From positions 142,465 through 206,464 of the forward strand of contig JAFTVI010000006.1 in NCBI GenBank assembly GCA_017465825.1: DNA of 64,000 bases. Reading direction: 5' to 3'. Positions 54,290-62,394 of this stretch are shown piece after piece (positions within the stretch are counted from its first letter, which is position 1; the number at the start of each line of letters is the position of its first letter). The position numbers and the translations under genes are program-made. The notes under the pieces were generated by a model that worked only from the letters and a program-made list of their open reading frames with translations, ran no database searches and had not been told where the DNA came from. This stretch comes from Clostridia bacterium (lineage in GTDB: Bacteria > Bacillota > Clostridia > Oscillospirales > Acutalibacteraceae).

Positions 54290-55387
54290 TCATATGATTT
54301 TTTTAGATTTTAACCTCTCGATTAACATTTCCATCTGAGAAATTACATCTATTTCTTTAACCTCATTGCAATTCTGAACTTTATTTAATTCATCATGTAA
54401 ACAATTGCAATCTTTTATTCCTAACTTCAAAACTTCTTCAACCATTTTTTTCCGTTCATTACCATTGTGTGAAATGGCGTAATTCTCATAAAAGGATTGT
54501 AATTTTTTATGACAAAAACTACAATCAGAAGGAAAAATAGTTTTCGCATTAGAATATTTTATTTCTCTATTACCGTACCATGCAATGTCGATGTTTTCAA
54601 GTTCTTCCGCTGAAAAAAGATTTAGCAATATCGGCATTAACCAATGAGACAAATCCTCATACAAACCATTTTCATAAGCGAAATTTAATAAAGTGAATGG
54701 CTTGATGTTCATTGGAAATAATACGACCATTGCTTTATGATTTAACGCCCACTCAATTGACTGTTTTGAGTCATACAGACGTTCACTTTCCGATAAGAAT
54801 GGTGCACCTAAAATAATGTTTAATTGGAATTCCAACCCCAGCTTATGTCCATAATTAATAATATCAGAAAGAAAACCAAGATTAATTTTTTTCAAGTAGC
54901 AATATTCTTGAATAAACACATTACTAGACTCAAGACCAAGTTCAAGAATTACTTGCTTGTCAAAAAGAATTTCTCTAATCCTTTCTAACAAATCTCTTGA
55001 CAAGGTATCTATGTGAGTTTCTATTATAATAGTTTTTGCAACTGACTTTTGTGCTATATCTAGTATCGCTGTCTGCACTTCGTTAGTAAGACTACCTTCA
55101 TCAAAGAAACTACCATTTGTGCACAAAATTAGAGTATCCAATTCTTCCCCAATTTCTTCAAGGTGTTTATAAAATTGAGCCTTTATAAGTTCTAAAGAAC
55201 TTAATGGTTTTCCTATACCGTAATTACACATTATGCATCCGCCGGCAAGGTCATGTTTGCATCTAACCGAAGGCACCGCTATTTCCAACAAATTACCTTG
55301 ACGAAAGACTGTACAAGAAGTGCTACTTTCATCAAGAGGTCTGTTTTTTCGAAAATGAATGTTGGCTGCATATAATGTTTCTAGCAT
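54290..55387 (-). CDS. Radical SAM enzyme of the small cluster
   Basis: A 365-residue radical SAM protein with the cluster motif VRCKHDLAGGCIMCNYG (Cys43, Cys51, Cys54; Cx7CxxC). EELDTLILCTNGSFFDEGS and VILELGLESSN are the usual substrate and SAM strands, and CSFCHK with CNC later add cysteines. The widened cysteine spacing resembles that of its neighbour, so they may have a common origin. It heads the operon; ATG 55387 follows AAGGTG six bases upstream. It would make a radical on an unknown substrate. Confidence 0.7.
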   Translation of the reverse strand: MLETLYAANIHFRKNRPLDESSTSCTVFRQGNLLEIAVPSVRCKHDLAGGCIMCNYGIGKPLSSLELIKAQFYKHLEEIGEELDTLILCTNGSFFDEGSLTNEVQTAILDIAQKSVAKTIIIETHIDTLSRDLLERIREILFDKQVILELGLESSNVFIQEYCYLKKINLGFLSDIINYGHKLGLEFQLNIILGAPFLSESERLYDSKQSIEWALNHKAMVVLFPMNIKPFTLLNFAYENGLYEDLSHWLMPILLNLFSAEELENIDIAWYGNREIKYSNAKTIFPSDCSFCHKKLQSFYENYAISHNGNERKKMVEEVLKLGIKDCNCLHDELNKVQNCNEVKEIDVISQMEMLIERLKSKKII

Positions 55388-56168
55388 AAAAAACACCTTG
55401 TATTCTAAAAATAACTATAATATTATAAAGTTTTAATTACAATTAGTCAAGCTATTATCGATATTTTTGTATAACTACCTCATAATACAGTATTAGTTTA
55501 CCATATTCGACTTAAAGATTCAATAATTTACAAATAATTATTAAATAAATTTATGTGATTGTTCTTTCAAATAAGCATATTATAAACACAAGGACTGAAT
55601 ATCATTACCTTTTAACGTGATCATGAATACCTCTTTCCATGAATTCAAACTTATGCATATTCATCGATATGGTATGTTGAACTTTTCATGTTTGTCTGAA
55701 ACCATACTTATTAAAATTTTACTATCATTAATTTCAAATAAATCATCACACAATTTTAATTATAGCAAATATCGAAGCAAAAACTCCCCCACACATAATT
55801 TTATAACAATTTATATACCCCTTTATTCTTTATTGGATGTGAAACTATTTATATTTGCATCGTGATTGTTTTATGTGTATAATCATTAAAATTGTTACAG
55901 TTTATCTTCACTACTCATTATTAACTATATTCTCTTTACTTTCCAACATCAATTATTCAACGATAGGCACATTAACTTTTTATCTTTCGACAGCTTTTTT
56001 ATTGAGCTTCATTGTTTAGACAATTAATTTTCTTGACATGTTTTTGATAAATCCTGCTAATATGCCTTGATATTTTGAACTTTTGTATTACGTCCACAAT
56101 AATTATAGTTCAAACCTATCTAATTAAAATATAAAGGTAAAAGATAATATACTTTTTAATTTTTCCAT
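55388..56168. other. 780-base AT-rich region without a gene
   Basis: The operon promoter must lie near 55400-55450. An 82-codon plus frame at 55617 has no ribosome site and a composition unlike a protein, and I reject it. I looked for a small precursor peptide next to the radical SAM genes and found no convincing one on either strand. Confidence 0.45.
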
Positions 56169-57083
56169 TTATTCATCCTTAAAATACTCTGTATCCTTCA
56201 GCCTCTCACGCATTTTTGCATAGGCTCGGTGGATGGTCTGATATGCAGTATCAGGTGATGATTTTTCAAAAGTATTTGCAAGGTCGAGGTAGGTCATTTT
56301 CTTGAATTTCACTTTTCTTGGATTTCCGTCTTTGTCGGTGACAGATTTATCCATATAGTAATCCGAAAAGCAATCCATACAAAAGCCTAACCTATTCGCA
56401 ACCATATACTGCTCATCATAATAGAGCTTGTTAAAAACCTCATGCACTGCTTCTTTTCGCATAGCATTAAGCAGCATATTCAAAGGTTCAGATGATGAAT
56501 CTGCAATATATTCTTCCTCTCTGACTTCACTTTCATCATCTGCAAGATTTTTGTAAAACTCGGTGTAATTCATATTGCGAAGACCGGCGGCGATTATCTC
56601 AACCACCTTTTTCGGTTTCAGGTTAAGTTCTGCGGCAATTCTTCCGATTGTTTCATCGTCTTTCTTGTAATCGTTTTCTCGGTACAGTGCCATAATTTTG
56701 CGAAGCCTTGCATCCTCATCCTCTGTGGGTATGGTGTAGCCTGTTCTCATAGTACGCACATATTCGTGAACGGCACGTTTTACATAGAACTCTGTATAGT
56801 AGTTTTCAAAGGATTTGTGTTTTGTAACATCATAATTCTGCAAGGCTTTGAGCAGTGCAAATATACAAGCAGATTTCAAATCTGCAAAGTGACCGGGCAT
56901 GGCATATTCCTGAACAAAGCCCATTACACTTTTATTGAGTATAGGTTCGTAATAATGCAGAAACCAAGATAGGTATTTGTCATCCTTTTCTTTTAAGTAA
57001 AGCTCAATGTATTCCTGCAAATGCATCTTCGGCGGTGCCGGTTTCAGCTTGTAAATATTCAGTTCTTTTTCCCAATCCTTCAC
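56169..57083 (-). CDS. Sigma-70-like RNA polymerase factor of the element
   Basis: A 304-residue protein with sigma region 2 features (FADLKSACIFALLKALQNYD and ENYYTEFYVKRAVHEYVR) and a C-terminal region 4-like helix-turn-helix (MTYLDLANTFEKSSPDTAYQ). It differs from housekeeping sigma in its first 40 residues and its long middle. It is probably the element's own transcription factor, though a promoter specificity cannot be read. GTG 57083 is the start, with AAAGGAC nine bases before it. It follows the DUF6076 gene by 16 bases and shares its promoter. Confidence 0.7.
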   Translation of the reverse strand: MKDWEKELNIYKLKPAPPKMHLQEYIELYLKEKDDKYLSWFLHYYEPILNKSVMGFVQEYAMPGHFADLKSACIFALLKALQNYDVTKHKSFENYYTEFYVKRAVHEYVRTMRTGYTIPTEDEDARLRKIMALYRENDYKKDDETIGRIAAELNLKPKKVVEIIAAGLRNMNYTEFYKNLADDESEVREEEYIADSSSEPLNMLLNAMRKEAVHEVFNKLYYDEQYMVANRLGFCMDCFSDYYMDKSVTDKDGNPRKVKFKKMTYLDLANTFEKSSPDTAYQTIHRAYAKMRERLKDTEYFKDE

Positions 57084-57099
57084 GCACTCACCGTCCTTT

Positions 57100-58206
57100 T
57101 TATCTCAACATATTTTTAGTGTCATAATACAGTTTTTTTCTGGTCATATCCTTTGTGTACTGCGTAGTGAAATACTCGTAATTCTCCTGTGCCCGCAACA
57201 TATTGTTTTTCGCTATGAATGTAGCCATCTTTGCAAACTCTGCCGTTATAGTGCCTCTGCTTTTCTCTGTTCGGATTGCAGAGGCTCTTTTTTCGTATAT
57301 AGCCACAACGGGATTATCTTGCTCCCGTTCCTTGCGTTTGATTGATGCCGCATACTTTCGGCAGGTCGTTCTTTTGCCCCGGAGCATATATGGTGCAAAG
57401 CCGTTACAGTATTTCTGTTTTCGGGCAGAGGTCATAAGAAAATATCTGTTACAGATGTCGCATTGCTTCGGGTAATGACCGTAATGTAATCCTTCAAAGA
57501 AATCCGTAACTATGAAGGAGTAGTAATCTTCAAAGATAAGCCGTTTAGCGACTGCCATTTCCTTTTTCTTTGTAACGGCGACATACTCTGTTCTGACATT
57601 GCAATCTGTTTTGCTGAATATATCCATAGCAATCGGCAATAAGTGAGCTTCATCAAAGCGGTCTGCTTCATCAAGACGGAAAACAAACTTTAACAAACAC
57701 CTGTGCACCTTCTCCATATCTTCGGGTAGCTTTTCATAAAAGATTATGGTTTTGTTTACTGTTTGCAGTAAATCCTCTGCAGTTTTGAAAAAGGATTTAT
57801 TGTATTCGGGCGGTAAAATATCCAACACAGCCTGAGCTGTATCAATGCTCTGCACCTTTGCTTTTCGGCGGAAATATTCAGTAATAAAATCTGCATTCGA
57901 CTTTGTGAAAAGATAAGATATTCTCTCCCTTTCTGCACCAATGTCGCAGGTATTGAATGGTTTGATATTAGGCAGAGTTTTCAACATCATCTGTATTTCT
58001 TCTCCGGCTTTAATAAAGTCGTTATCATTCAGATAACCGAGTGCAAGAGTTTCTTTGATGTGCCACAGGTATTCACGAAAAACTGCAATACGGGCGGCAT
58101 TGTCATTTTTGTAATACTGATTTAGCAAGCTCATAGCATAAAAGCCTGCGTAATGCTTCTTATCAATCGTAACTATACCGTCTCTGTAATCTGCACTGAA
58201 AAGCAT
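57100..58206 (-). CDS. DUF6076-like protein with zinc-binding cysteines
   Basis: A 368-residue protein. CDICNRYFLMTSARKQKYCN near residue 240 and the following CRKYAASIKRKE form a zinc-finger-like cysteine set resembling DUF6076 and related element proteins; AILTRK-type basic repeats end the protein. It heads the operon with the sigma-like gene, behind a promoter that contains a LexA-like box. The function is unknown, but the context suggests a regulator of the element. Confidence 0.6.
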   Translation of the reverse strand: MLFSADYRDGIVTIDKKHYAGFYAMSLLNQYYKNDNAARIAVFREYLWHIKETLALGYLNDNDFIKAGEEIQMMLKTLPNIKPFNTCDIGAERERISYLFTKSNADFITEYFRRKAKVQSIDTAQAVLDILPPEYNKSFFKTAEDLLQTVNKTIIFYEKLPEDMEKVHRCLLKFVFRLDEADRFDEAHLLPIAMDIFSKTDCNVRTEYVAVTKKKEMAVAKRLIFEDYYSFIVTDFFEGLHYGHYPKQCDICNRYFLMTSARKQKYCNGFAPYMLRGKRTTCRKYAASIKRKEREQDNPVVAIYEKRASAIRTEKSRGTITAEFAKMATFIAKNNMLRAQENYEYFTTQYTKDMTRKKLYYDTKNMLR

Positions 58207-58242
58207 TGTTTCACCACCTAATTAAAACTAAACTATACATAC

Positions 58243-58272
58243 ATTATACAAGAACAAATGTTCGTTTGTCAA
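58243..58272 (-). promoter_or_regulatory. Promoter with LexA-like box in its spacer
   Basis: On the minus strand TTGACA, 18 bases, TATAAT, ending 36 bases before ATG 58206. The spacer holds ACGAACATTTGTTCT, a GAACnnnnGTTC palindrome like the Gram-positive LexA box (CGAACnnnnGTTCG). Repressor bound here would block the promoter until DNA damage. Confidence 0.7.
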
Positions 58273-58344
58273 CACAGATATTGCCCATTTGCTATTATAT
58301 AGCAGGATAAGTACGAAAAAACGGACTTTTAGACGAATAAATAT

Positions 58345-58378
58345 TGATTTTATAAGAAAGAATCAATATTTATCAACT
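58345..58378. repeat. Inverted repeat in intergenic region
   Basis: AAATATTGATT and AATCAATATTT pair around an 11-base loop. No T run follows, so this may be a protein-binding site rather than a terminator. Confidence 0.4.
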
Positions 58379-58400
58379 GTCGGTGTTTCTTGTTATACGC

Positions 58401-58426
58401 AAATTGCTCACAAATGTGAGCAATTT
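58401..58426. promoter_or_regulatory. Near-perfect 26-bp palindrome (operator-like)
   Basis: AAATTGCTCACA and its mirror TGTGAGCAATTT are joined by AA, with one mismatch at the centre. A TATAAT lies four bases downstream on the plus strand, so it is well placed to be an operator. Confidence 0.5.
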
Positions 58427-58517
58427 CCTGTATAATAAAAAATTGCGATAATTTTTTGTTGCAAAACAAGTTAGTTAGAATAGTGAAATGCTTGTATAGG
58501 CTTATATATAAGGCATT

Positions 58518-58589
58518 ATGGCATTGTTGCGTTTATTATTTTATGGTTGTTGCGGTATTCCGTTAGAAATCGCACTTTTTCCGTATTAA
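58518..58589 (+). CDS. Short hydrophobic peptide, possible
   Basis: A 23-codon frame, MALLRLLFYGCCGIPLEIAL then FPY, follows the palindrome and TATAAT. It is hydrophobic and shaped like a small membrane peptide. Its ribosome site is weak (AAGG), so it may not be translated. Confidence 0.25.
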   Translation: MALLRLLFYGCCGIPLEIALFPY

Positions 58590-58624
58590 GTATAGTAGAG
58601 AGAGGCAAAACGGCAAAGAAAAAC

Positions 58625-58647
58625 CGCCCTCACAAATATGAGAGCAG
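58625..58647 (-). terminator. Shared-type terminator (copy 2)
   Basis: On the minus strand GCTCTCA...TGAGGGC is followed by GGTTTTTCTTTG, past the DUF4375-like gene. Same family as copies at 36453, 59180 and 62355. Confidence 0.75.
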
Positions 58648-58677
58648 CTTAAAACATTTAGTTATATAAATTGTAAG

Positions 58678-59082
58678 TTACAGTTTGATTTTAGTAGCAT
58701 ATCTTTCCAAGATGTTGTTTATTTCTTCTTCGTTTTCATAGAACATATTGTCACACTGCTCTATAATTTCTTCGGACTTTTCGTCATCCTCTTTTTCTGC
58801 TAAAACTAAATATGCTTTATATGCCTTCTGCAAATTATTTTGGAGTCTTGCTGATAAAATAGTTTCTAAGGCTAACATCTCTTTTTTCAAATCGCCTGTG
58901 TTTTCAACGTTGGTAAAATATTGGTCGTGTCCACCGTTGTTGATTTCACTTTGGTAGGTCATAAGTTCTGCATATGGTGATTCTGCTTGCTCTTCCTCCC
59001 ACAATTCCCACATTTTATTCCACTTCAGTTGTTCTTCAGTTAATTCAACTTTCTTTTTCTTGAAAAAATCAAATAATCCCAT
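58678..59082 (-). CDS. DUF4375/DMP19-like protein
   Basis: A 134-residue acidic protein. ELMTYQSEINNGGHDQYFTN is the signature of the DUF4375 (DMP19-like) family. The founding relative is described as a DNA-mimic protein, but most members have unknown partners. The start is ATG 59082 behind AAAGGAG; the upstream in-frame ATG has no site. Its terminator is of the type found after other cargo genes in the elements. Confidence 0.75.
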   Translation of the reverse strand: MGLFDFFKKKKVELTEEQLKWNKMWELWEEEQAESPYAELMTYQSEINNGGHDQYFTNVENTGDLKKEMLALETILSARLQNNLQKAYKAYLVLAEKEDDEKSEEIIEQCDNMFYENEEEINNILERYATKIKL

Positions 59083-59179
59083 AATTGACTCCTTTATCAA
59101 ATTTTTATTAGTTAAGATAATTATACAACACCATAAATCTATATTCGTTGTTTTCCAGATGCATTTTGATATTTAACAA

Positions 59180-59200
59180 CTACCCTCACAAGGATAGCAG
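59180..59200 (-). terminator. Shared-type terminator (copy 3)
   Basis: On the minus strand CTATCCTTGTGAGGGTAG forms a stem. The T run after it is weak. It belongs to the same sequence family as 36453 and 58625. Confidence 0.55.
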
Positions 59201-59239
59201 TGATAGTCATATTAAATTATAACATCTTCCTCATAGTAA

Positions 59240-60202
59240 TTATTTCACTTTTAAAACCTGTTTTACAAACAGCTTATTAAACTTATCAGCTTCTTCCCAC
59301 TGTGGAGTATGACCCGATTTTTCAAATTCAAAGAATTCCTTATGAGGTGCTTCAAGATTTTCTAGCCACTCTCTTGCAAGCTCGCTGACGGTGTTATAGT
59401 CGTATTTACCCATAAACAGATATACAGGTACAGAAAGCTCTTTAACTTCGTTTAAGAAATCAACTTTTTCTTGTCCCAAAGGCTGTGAAAGGCAATATTC
59501 ATTTGCACTGACATATGTGAGCATAGTCCAAAAAGAATACTCTTTAAACATACACGGAATTTTCGGTAAGGTGTTTATAACACTGTTTCCGTATTTGCCG
59601 TATAAGATACCACCCATTTTATTAAGATAGTTTCTTTGCAAAAGCATTTTATCATCTTTATAAAAGCCGTTAACTGGTGGACCGATTTTCTGTAAAGCTT
59701 TTATTGCTCGTTTATCATTACGTTTTTTCGCTTCATTTAAAGTGAATTCAAAAGATATTGCTTCATTTCTTACCGCATCAACAACCTGTCCGATACCAAC
59801 ATAACATTCAACATCTTCAGGAAACTTTTGAATATACCAAACACCAAGCTGTGAGCCGAATGAGTGACCGACAAGAATTATCTTTTCTTTGTTGAATCTC
59901 TTTTTAAGATATTGAACAACATTATGCAAATCATTGATATACAAATCTTTGGTAAGAACTTCGGTCTTTGCCATTTTTCTGCTATATGCTAAACCTGCAC
60001 CACGTTGGTCCCAAGCAACAATTGTAGCATATCCTGCTAATTCAGAATTCCATTTCATTATAAAAGGTCTGTCTGCAGCACCGCAACCGCCGTGTAAAAA
60101 CAGAACAACGGGATTTGATGAATTCTGAGAACGAAATCTTAAATAATAGTCATTGTTATTTATATTGACTTTTTCAGCACTGTCTATCAGATACTTCTTC
60201 AT
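59240..60202 (-). CDS. Alpha/beta hydrolase (peptidase or esterase-like)
   Basis: A 320-residue protein of the proline-iminopeptidase-like group. VVLFLHGGCG gives the oxyanion HGG turn, VAWDQRGAG a DxRGxG strand, GHSFGS the nucleophile Ser, and the final KSGHTPQWE the catalytic His. A typical cap domain (about residues 130-230) sits between. No signal peptide, so it is cytoplasmic. Start ATG 60202 is behind AAAGGTGG nine bases upstream. Substrate unknown. Confidence 0.82.
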   Translation of the reverse strand: MKKYLIDSAEKVNINNNDYYLRFRSQNSSNPVVLFLHGGCGAADRPFIMKWNSELAGYATIVAWDQRGAGLAYSRKMAKTEVLTKDLYINDLHNVVQYLKKRFNKEKIILVGHSFGSQLGVWYIQKFPEDVECYVGIGQVVDAVRNEAISFEFTLNEAKKRNDKRAIKALQKIGPPVNGFYKDDKMLLQRNYLNKMGGILYGKYGNSVINTLPKIPCMFKEYSFWTMLTYVSANEYCLSQPLGQEKVDFLNEVKELSVPVYLFMGKYDYNTVSELAREWLENLEAPHKEFFEFEKSGHTPQWEEADKFNKLFVKQVLKVK

Positions 60203-60360
60203 AACCGTCAACCACCTTTGCGTTTGTTGGAAATAATTATACCATAACCACACCATAAAATTCAATCAGTTTACATACACTTGTTACCTCAAAAGTAGTA
60301 GGTGTTTTTTATATCCAAAATCTTAAATTTCGGTATATGAATACTGCGTTAGATTTTTAC

Positions 60361-60481
60361 CCAAGTGATACTCGGTATCACTTGGAGCTGTTTACTCTCA
60401 TTTTCTCCAAGTCCCCAATTTGGGAACTTGGGAAATTCTACATCAGGTAATTCTGGTAGGTTCCCATTTTGGGAATCTACC
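60361..60481 (+). promoter_or_regulatory. Three spaced palindromes upstream of parM
   Basis: CCAAGTGATAC/GTATCACTTGG (60361-60385), CCAAGTCCCCA/TGGGAACTTGG (60407-60431) and GGTAGGTTCCCA/TGGGAATCTACC (60455-60481) have centres 46 to 49 bases apart. The second and third share the TTCCCA/TGGGAA core. The array fits a ParR-bound centromere (parC) or an operator. Confidence 0.6.
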
Positions 60482-60556
60482 AACTTTACATATCAAAAAT
60501 AATTTTAGAAAGGACGTGTTTATCTTCAACATTCGCGACAGCCCCATTTTTCCACC

Positions 60557-60580
60557 GCACCTGTAGAGGGTGCTTTTTTT
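60557..60580 (+). terminator. Hairpin with T run before parM
   Basis: GCACC/GGTGC with an intervening loop, followed by seven T, lies 52 bases before the parM start. It could attenuate the operon. It resembles the hairpin upstream of the mobC module at 41287. Confidence 0.55.
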
Positions 60581-60631
60581 ATGCCCAAATCTATTATCCA
60601 ACAAAATTTTAATTAAAAGGAGTAATTCAAA

Positions 60632-61552
60632 ATGAAAAAATTCAATAATGTAATCATCATCGGTGTTGACCACGGTTATGGCAACATCAAAACAGCTAAC
60701 CACTGTTTCAAAACAGGCATTACGGCTTACGATTCAGAGCCGCTTTTTACAAAAGATATGCTTGTTTACGGTGGTAAGTTCTATCTTATCGGTGAAGGAC
60801 ACAAGGAGTTCCTTCCCGACAAAATCAAAGACGAGGACTATTATGCCCTCACCCTTGTGGCTATTGCAAAGGAGTTAAGTGCAGAAAACTTGACGGAAGC
60901 CACAGTTCACATTGCGGCAGGTCTGCCTCTCACTTGGACTGCAGGTCAGAAAGAAAGCTTCAAAGCATATCTCACCAAGAATGAGGAAGTAACTTTCACT
61001 TGGCAGCATACTGAGTACAAAATCAAAATCGCAGGTGCGAGTATCTATCCTCAGGGTTATGCGGCGGTTTCACAGTTTGCAACCAAAATGGACGGCGTTA
61101 ATCTTGTTGCTGATATTGGCAACGGTACTATGAATGTGCTCTATGTTATTAATGGCAGACCACAGTCAGAGAGAATGTACACAGAAAAGTTCGGCACTCA
61201 TTTCTGTACTGTTGATATCCGTGAAGCCTTCCTCAGAAAAACACAGAGAGAAATCAATGAGCATATCATTGAAGAGGTACTCTGCAAGGGTACTGCAAAC
61301 ATTGTTCAGGCAGATATGAAAATTATCAAGGCAGAGGTACAAAAGTATGTATCTGAAATCTTCCACAGGCTTCGTGACCACGGGTACGATGAAAACACAA
61401 TGATGTTGTATATCACCGGCGGTGGCGGTTGCCTTGTAAAGAATTTCTACAAGTACAATGCAGACCGTGTGCGTTTTGTTGATGACATTTGTGCTGCGGC
61501 AAAGGGTTATGAGTACCTTGCCGAAACTATGATGAAAAGTGGCAGGATATGA
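60632..61552 (+). CDS. parM: ParM-like plasmid segregation actin
   Basis: A 306-residue actin-fold ATPase. IGVDHGYGNIKT is the first phosphate loop, LVADIGNGTMNVL the second, and LYITGGGG the adenosine-binding loop. By analogy with plasmid segregation actins it polymerises and pushes DNA copies apart, working with an adaptor and a centromere. The adaptor is the overlapping gene after it; the palindromes before it are the candidate centromere. AAGGAG precedes ATG. Confidence 0.82.
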   Translation: MKKFNNVIIIGVDHGYGNIKTANHCFKTGITAYDSEPLFTKDMLVYGGKFYLIGEGHKEFLPDKIKDEDYYALTLVAIAKELSAENLTEATVHIAAGLPLTWTAGQKESFKAYLTKNEEVTFTWQHTEYKIKIAGASIYPQGYAAVSQFATKMDGVNLVADIGNGTMNVLYVINGRPQSERMYTEKFGTHFCTVDIREAFLRKTQREINEHIIEEVLCKGTANIVQADMKIIKAEVQKYVSEIFHRLRDHGYDENTMMLYITGGGGCLVKNFYKYNADRVRFVDDICAAAKGYEYLAETMMKSGRI

Positions 61553-61878
61553 GTGAGTACCGCATAAACGTCCGCTTCAATTTAAGCGACACAGAACACA
61601 CGGCAATCATTGATTATCTGAACAGCCTTGATAAAGAAAAGTACAAGTCAAGAAATCAGTTTATCATTGATGCGATTAAATCCGCTATTGCTTATGAAGA
61701 GAAGCAGACGGCAGACGATGAACTGCTTAACAAATTCAGGGAGATTCTGAAAGAGGAGCTGTGTGGTATTTCAGTTACTACATCAGTTCCTTCTTCGGCG
61801 GGTATTGATATGGAATTGACAGAGGAGCAGAAGTTGAAAAACGATGCAGAGGCATTGGCATTTCTTGATATGTTTTAA
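61549..61878 (+). CDS. ParR-like ribbon-helix-helix adaptor
   Basis: A 109-residue protein whose N-terminus reads as a ribbon-helix-helix (YRINVRFNLSDTEHTAIIDY). An acidic C-terminal tail follows. ATG at 61549 overlaps the parM stop codon by four bases, so the two are co-translated. It is the natural candidate to bind the palindromes and couple them to ParM, which is inferred from context. Confidence 0.65.
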   Translation: MSEYRINVRFNLSDTEHTAIIDYLNSLDKEKYKSRNQFIIDAIKSAIAYEEKQTADDELLNKFREILKEELCGISVTTSVPSSAGIDMELTEEQKLKNDAEALAFLDMF

Positions 61879-61879
61879 C

Positions 61880-61950
61880 GGTGCCAAAACCTTCGGTTTT
61901 CGAAGCCACATAGGAAAACACAATAAAAAAACGGCACCGCTTACGGTGCC
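61880..61950 (+). promoter_or_regulatory. Alternative hairpins before DUF3847 gene
   Basis: GGTGCC at 61880-61885 can pair with GGCACC at 61933-61938, but the latter also pairs with GGTGCC at 61945-61950. The two stems exclude each other. They lie 11 to 20 bases before the ribosome site of the next gene, so they could act as a terminator or a translation switch. Confidence 0.4.
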
Positions 61951-61971
61951 AACAGATGGGAGGTGATATTT

Positions 61972-62169
61972 ATGACCGATGACGAGAAAAAGCTCATACA
62001 AGCCAAGCACAGACTTGAGCAGGCTGAAAACCGCAACCGTAAGAAGGAACGCTCAGAGCGAAATCACAGACTTATTGTTGAGGGGGCGATTTTGGAGAAG
62101 CTTTTACCTGAAATCAGGACAATGGATTTTACAAATATTGAGGGGTATTTACGGGGAAGGCTGAATTAA
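61972..62169 (+). CDS. DUF3847-like small element protein
   Basis: A 65-residue basic protein, DDEKKLIQAKHRLEQAENRN at the start, resembling DUF3847 proteins that sit before MobA/MobL in clostridial elements. ATG 61972 follows GGGAGGTG. Role unknown; a mobilisation accessory is likely from position. Confidence 0.55.
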   Translation: MTDDEKKLIQAKHRLEQAENRNRKKERSERNHRLIVEGAILEKLLPEIRTMDFTNIEGYLRGRLN

Positions 62170-62394
62170 AGGCTGATATATTTCCCTTAAGGGCGCACTT
62201 ACTCACCACCTCGTCGTCACAAGTTCCGTATCACTCGTTTCCGCATAACTGCGAAAACTCATTCACTTCACTGTTCCTCCTCTCCCCAAAAAGTCTATGA
62301 CTTTTCGGGGACCCCTTGTGTGGTGCAGTGCACTCTCCGAGGGTAAAAAGCAAACAGCCCTCACGGTGGAGAGCAGTTTATAACTAACTGTAGA
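62170..62394. other. Non-coding region with palindrome, before a cargo gene
   Basis: Contains a strong stem CCCCAAAAAGTC/GACTTTTCGGGG (62284-62310). In related elements oriT lies between the DUF3847-type gene and mobA, so this is a candidate for it. No open frame. Confidence 0.4.
62355..62377 (-). terminator. Shared-type terminator (copy 4)
   Basis: On the minus strand GCTCTCCACCGTGAGGGC is a stem followed by TGTTTGCTTTTT, past the SUKH-like gene. Confidence 0.65.

Noticed and set aside
55617-55865. 82-codon plus frame in the 780-base spacer
   Set aside because: No ribosome site and low-complexity composition; considered as a precursor peptide for the radical SAM cluster but it lacks any leader-core pattern.
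58401-58426. CRISPR repeat or CRISPR array
   Set aside because: The palindrome occurs once in the region with no regular spacers. I found no CRISPR array or cas gene anywhere in the window.
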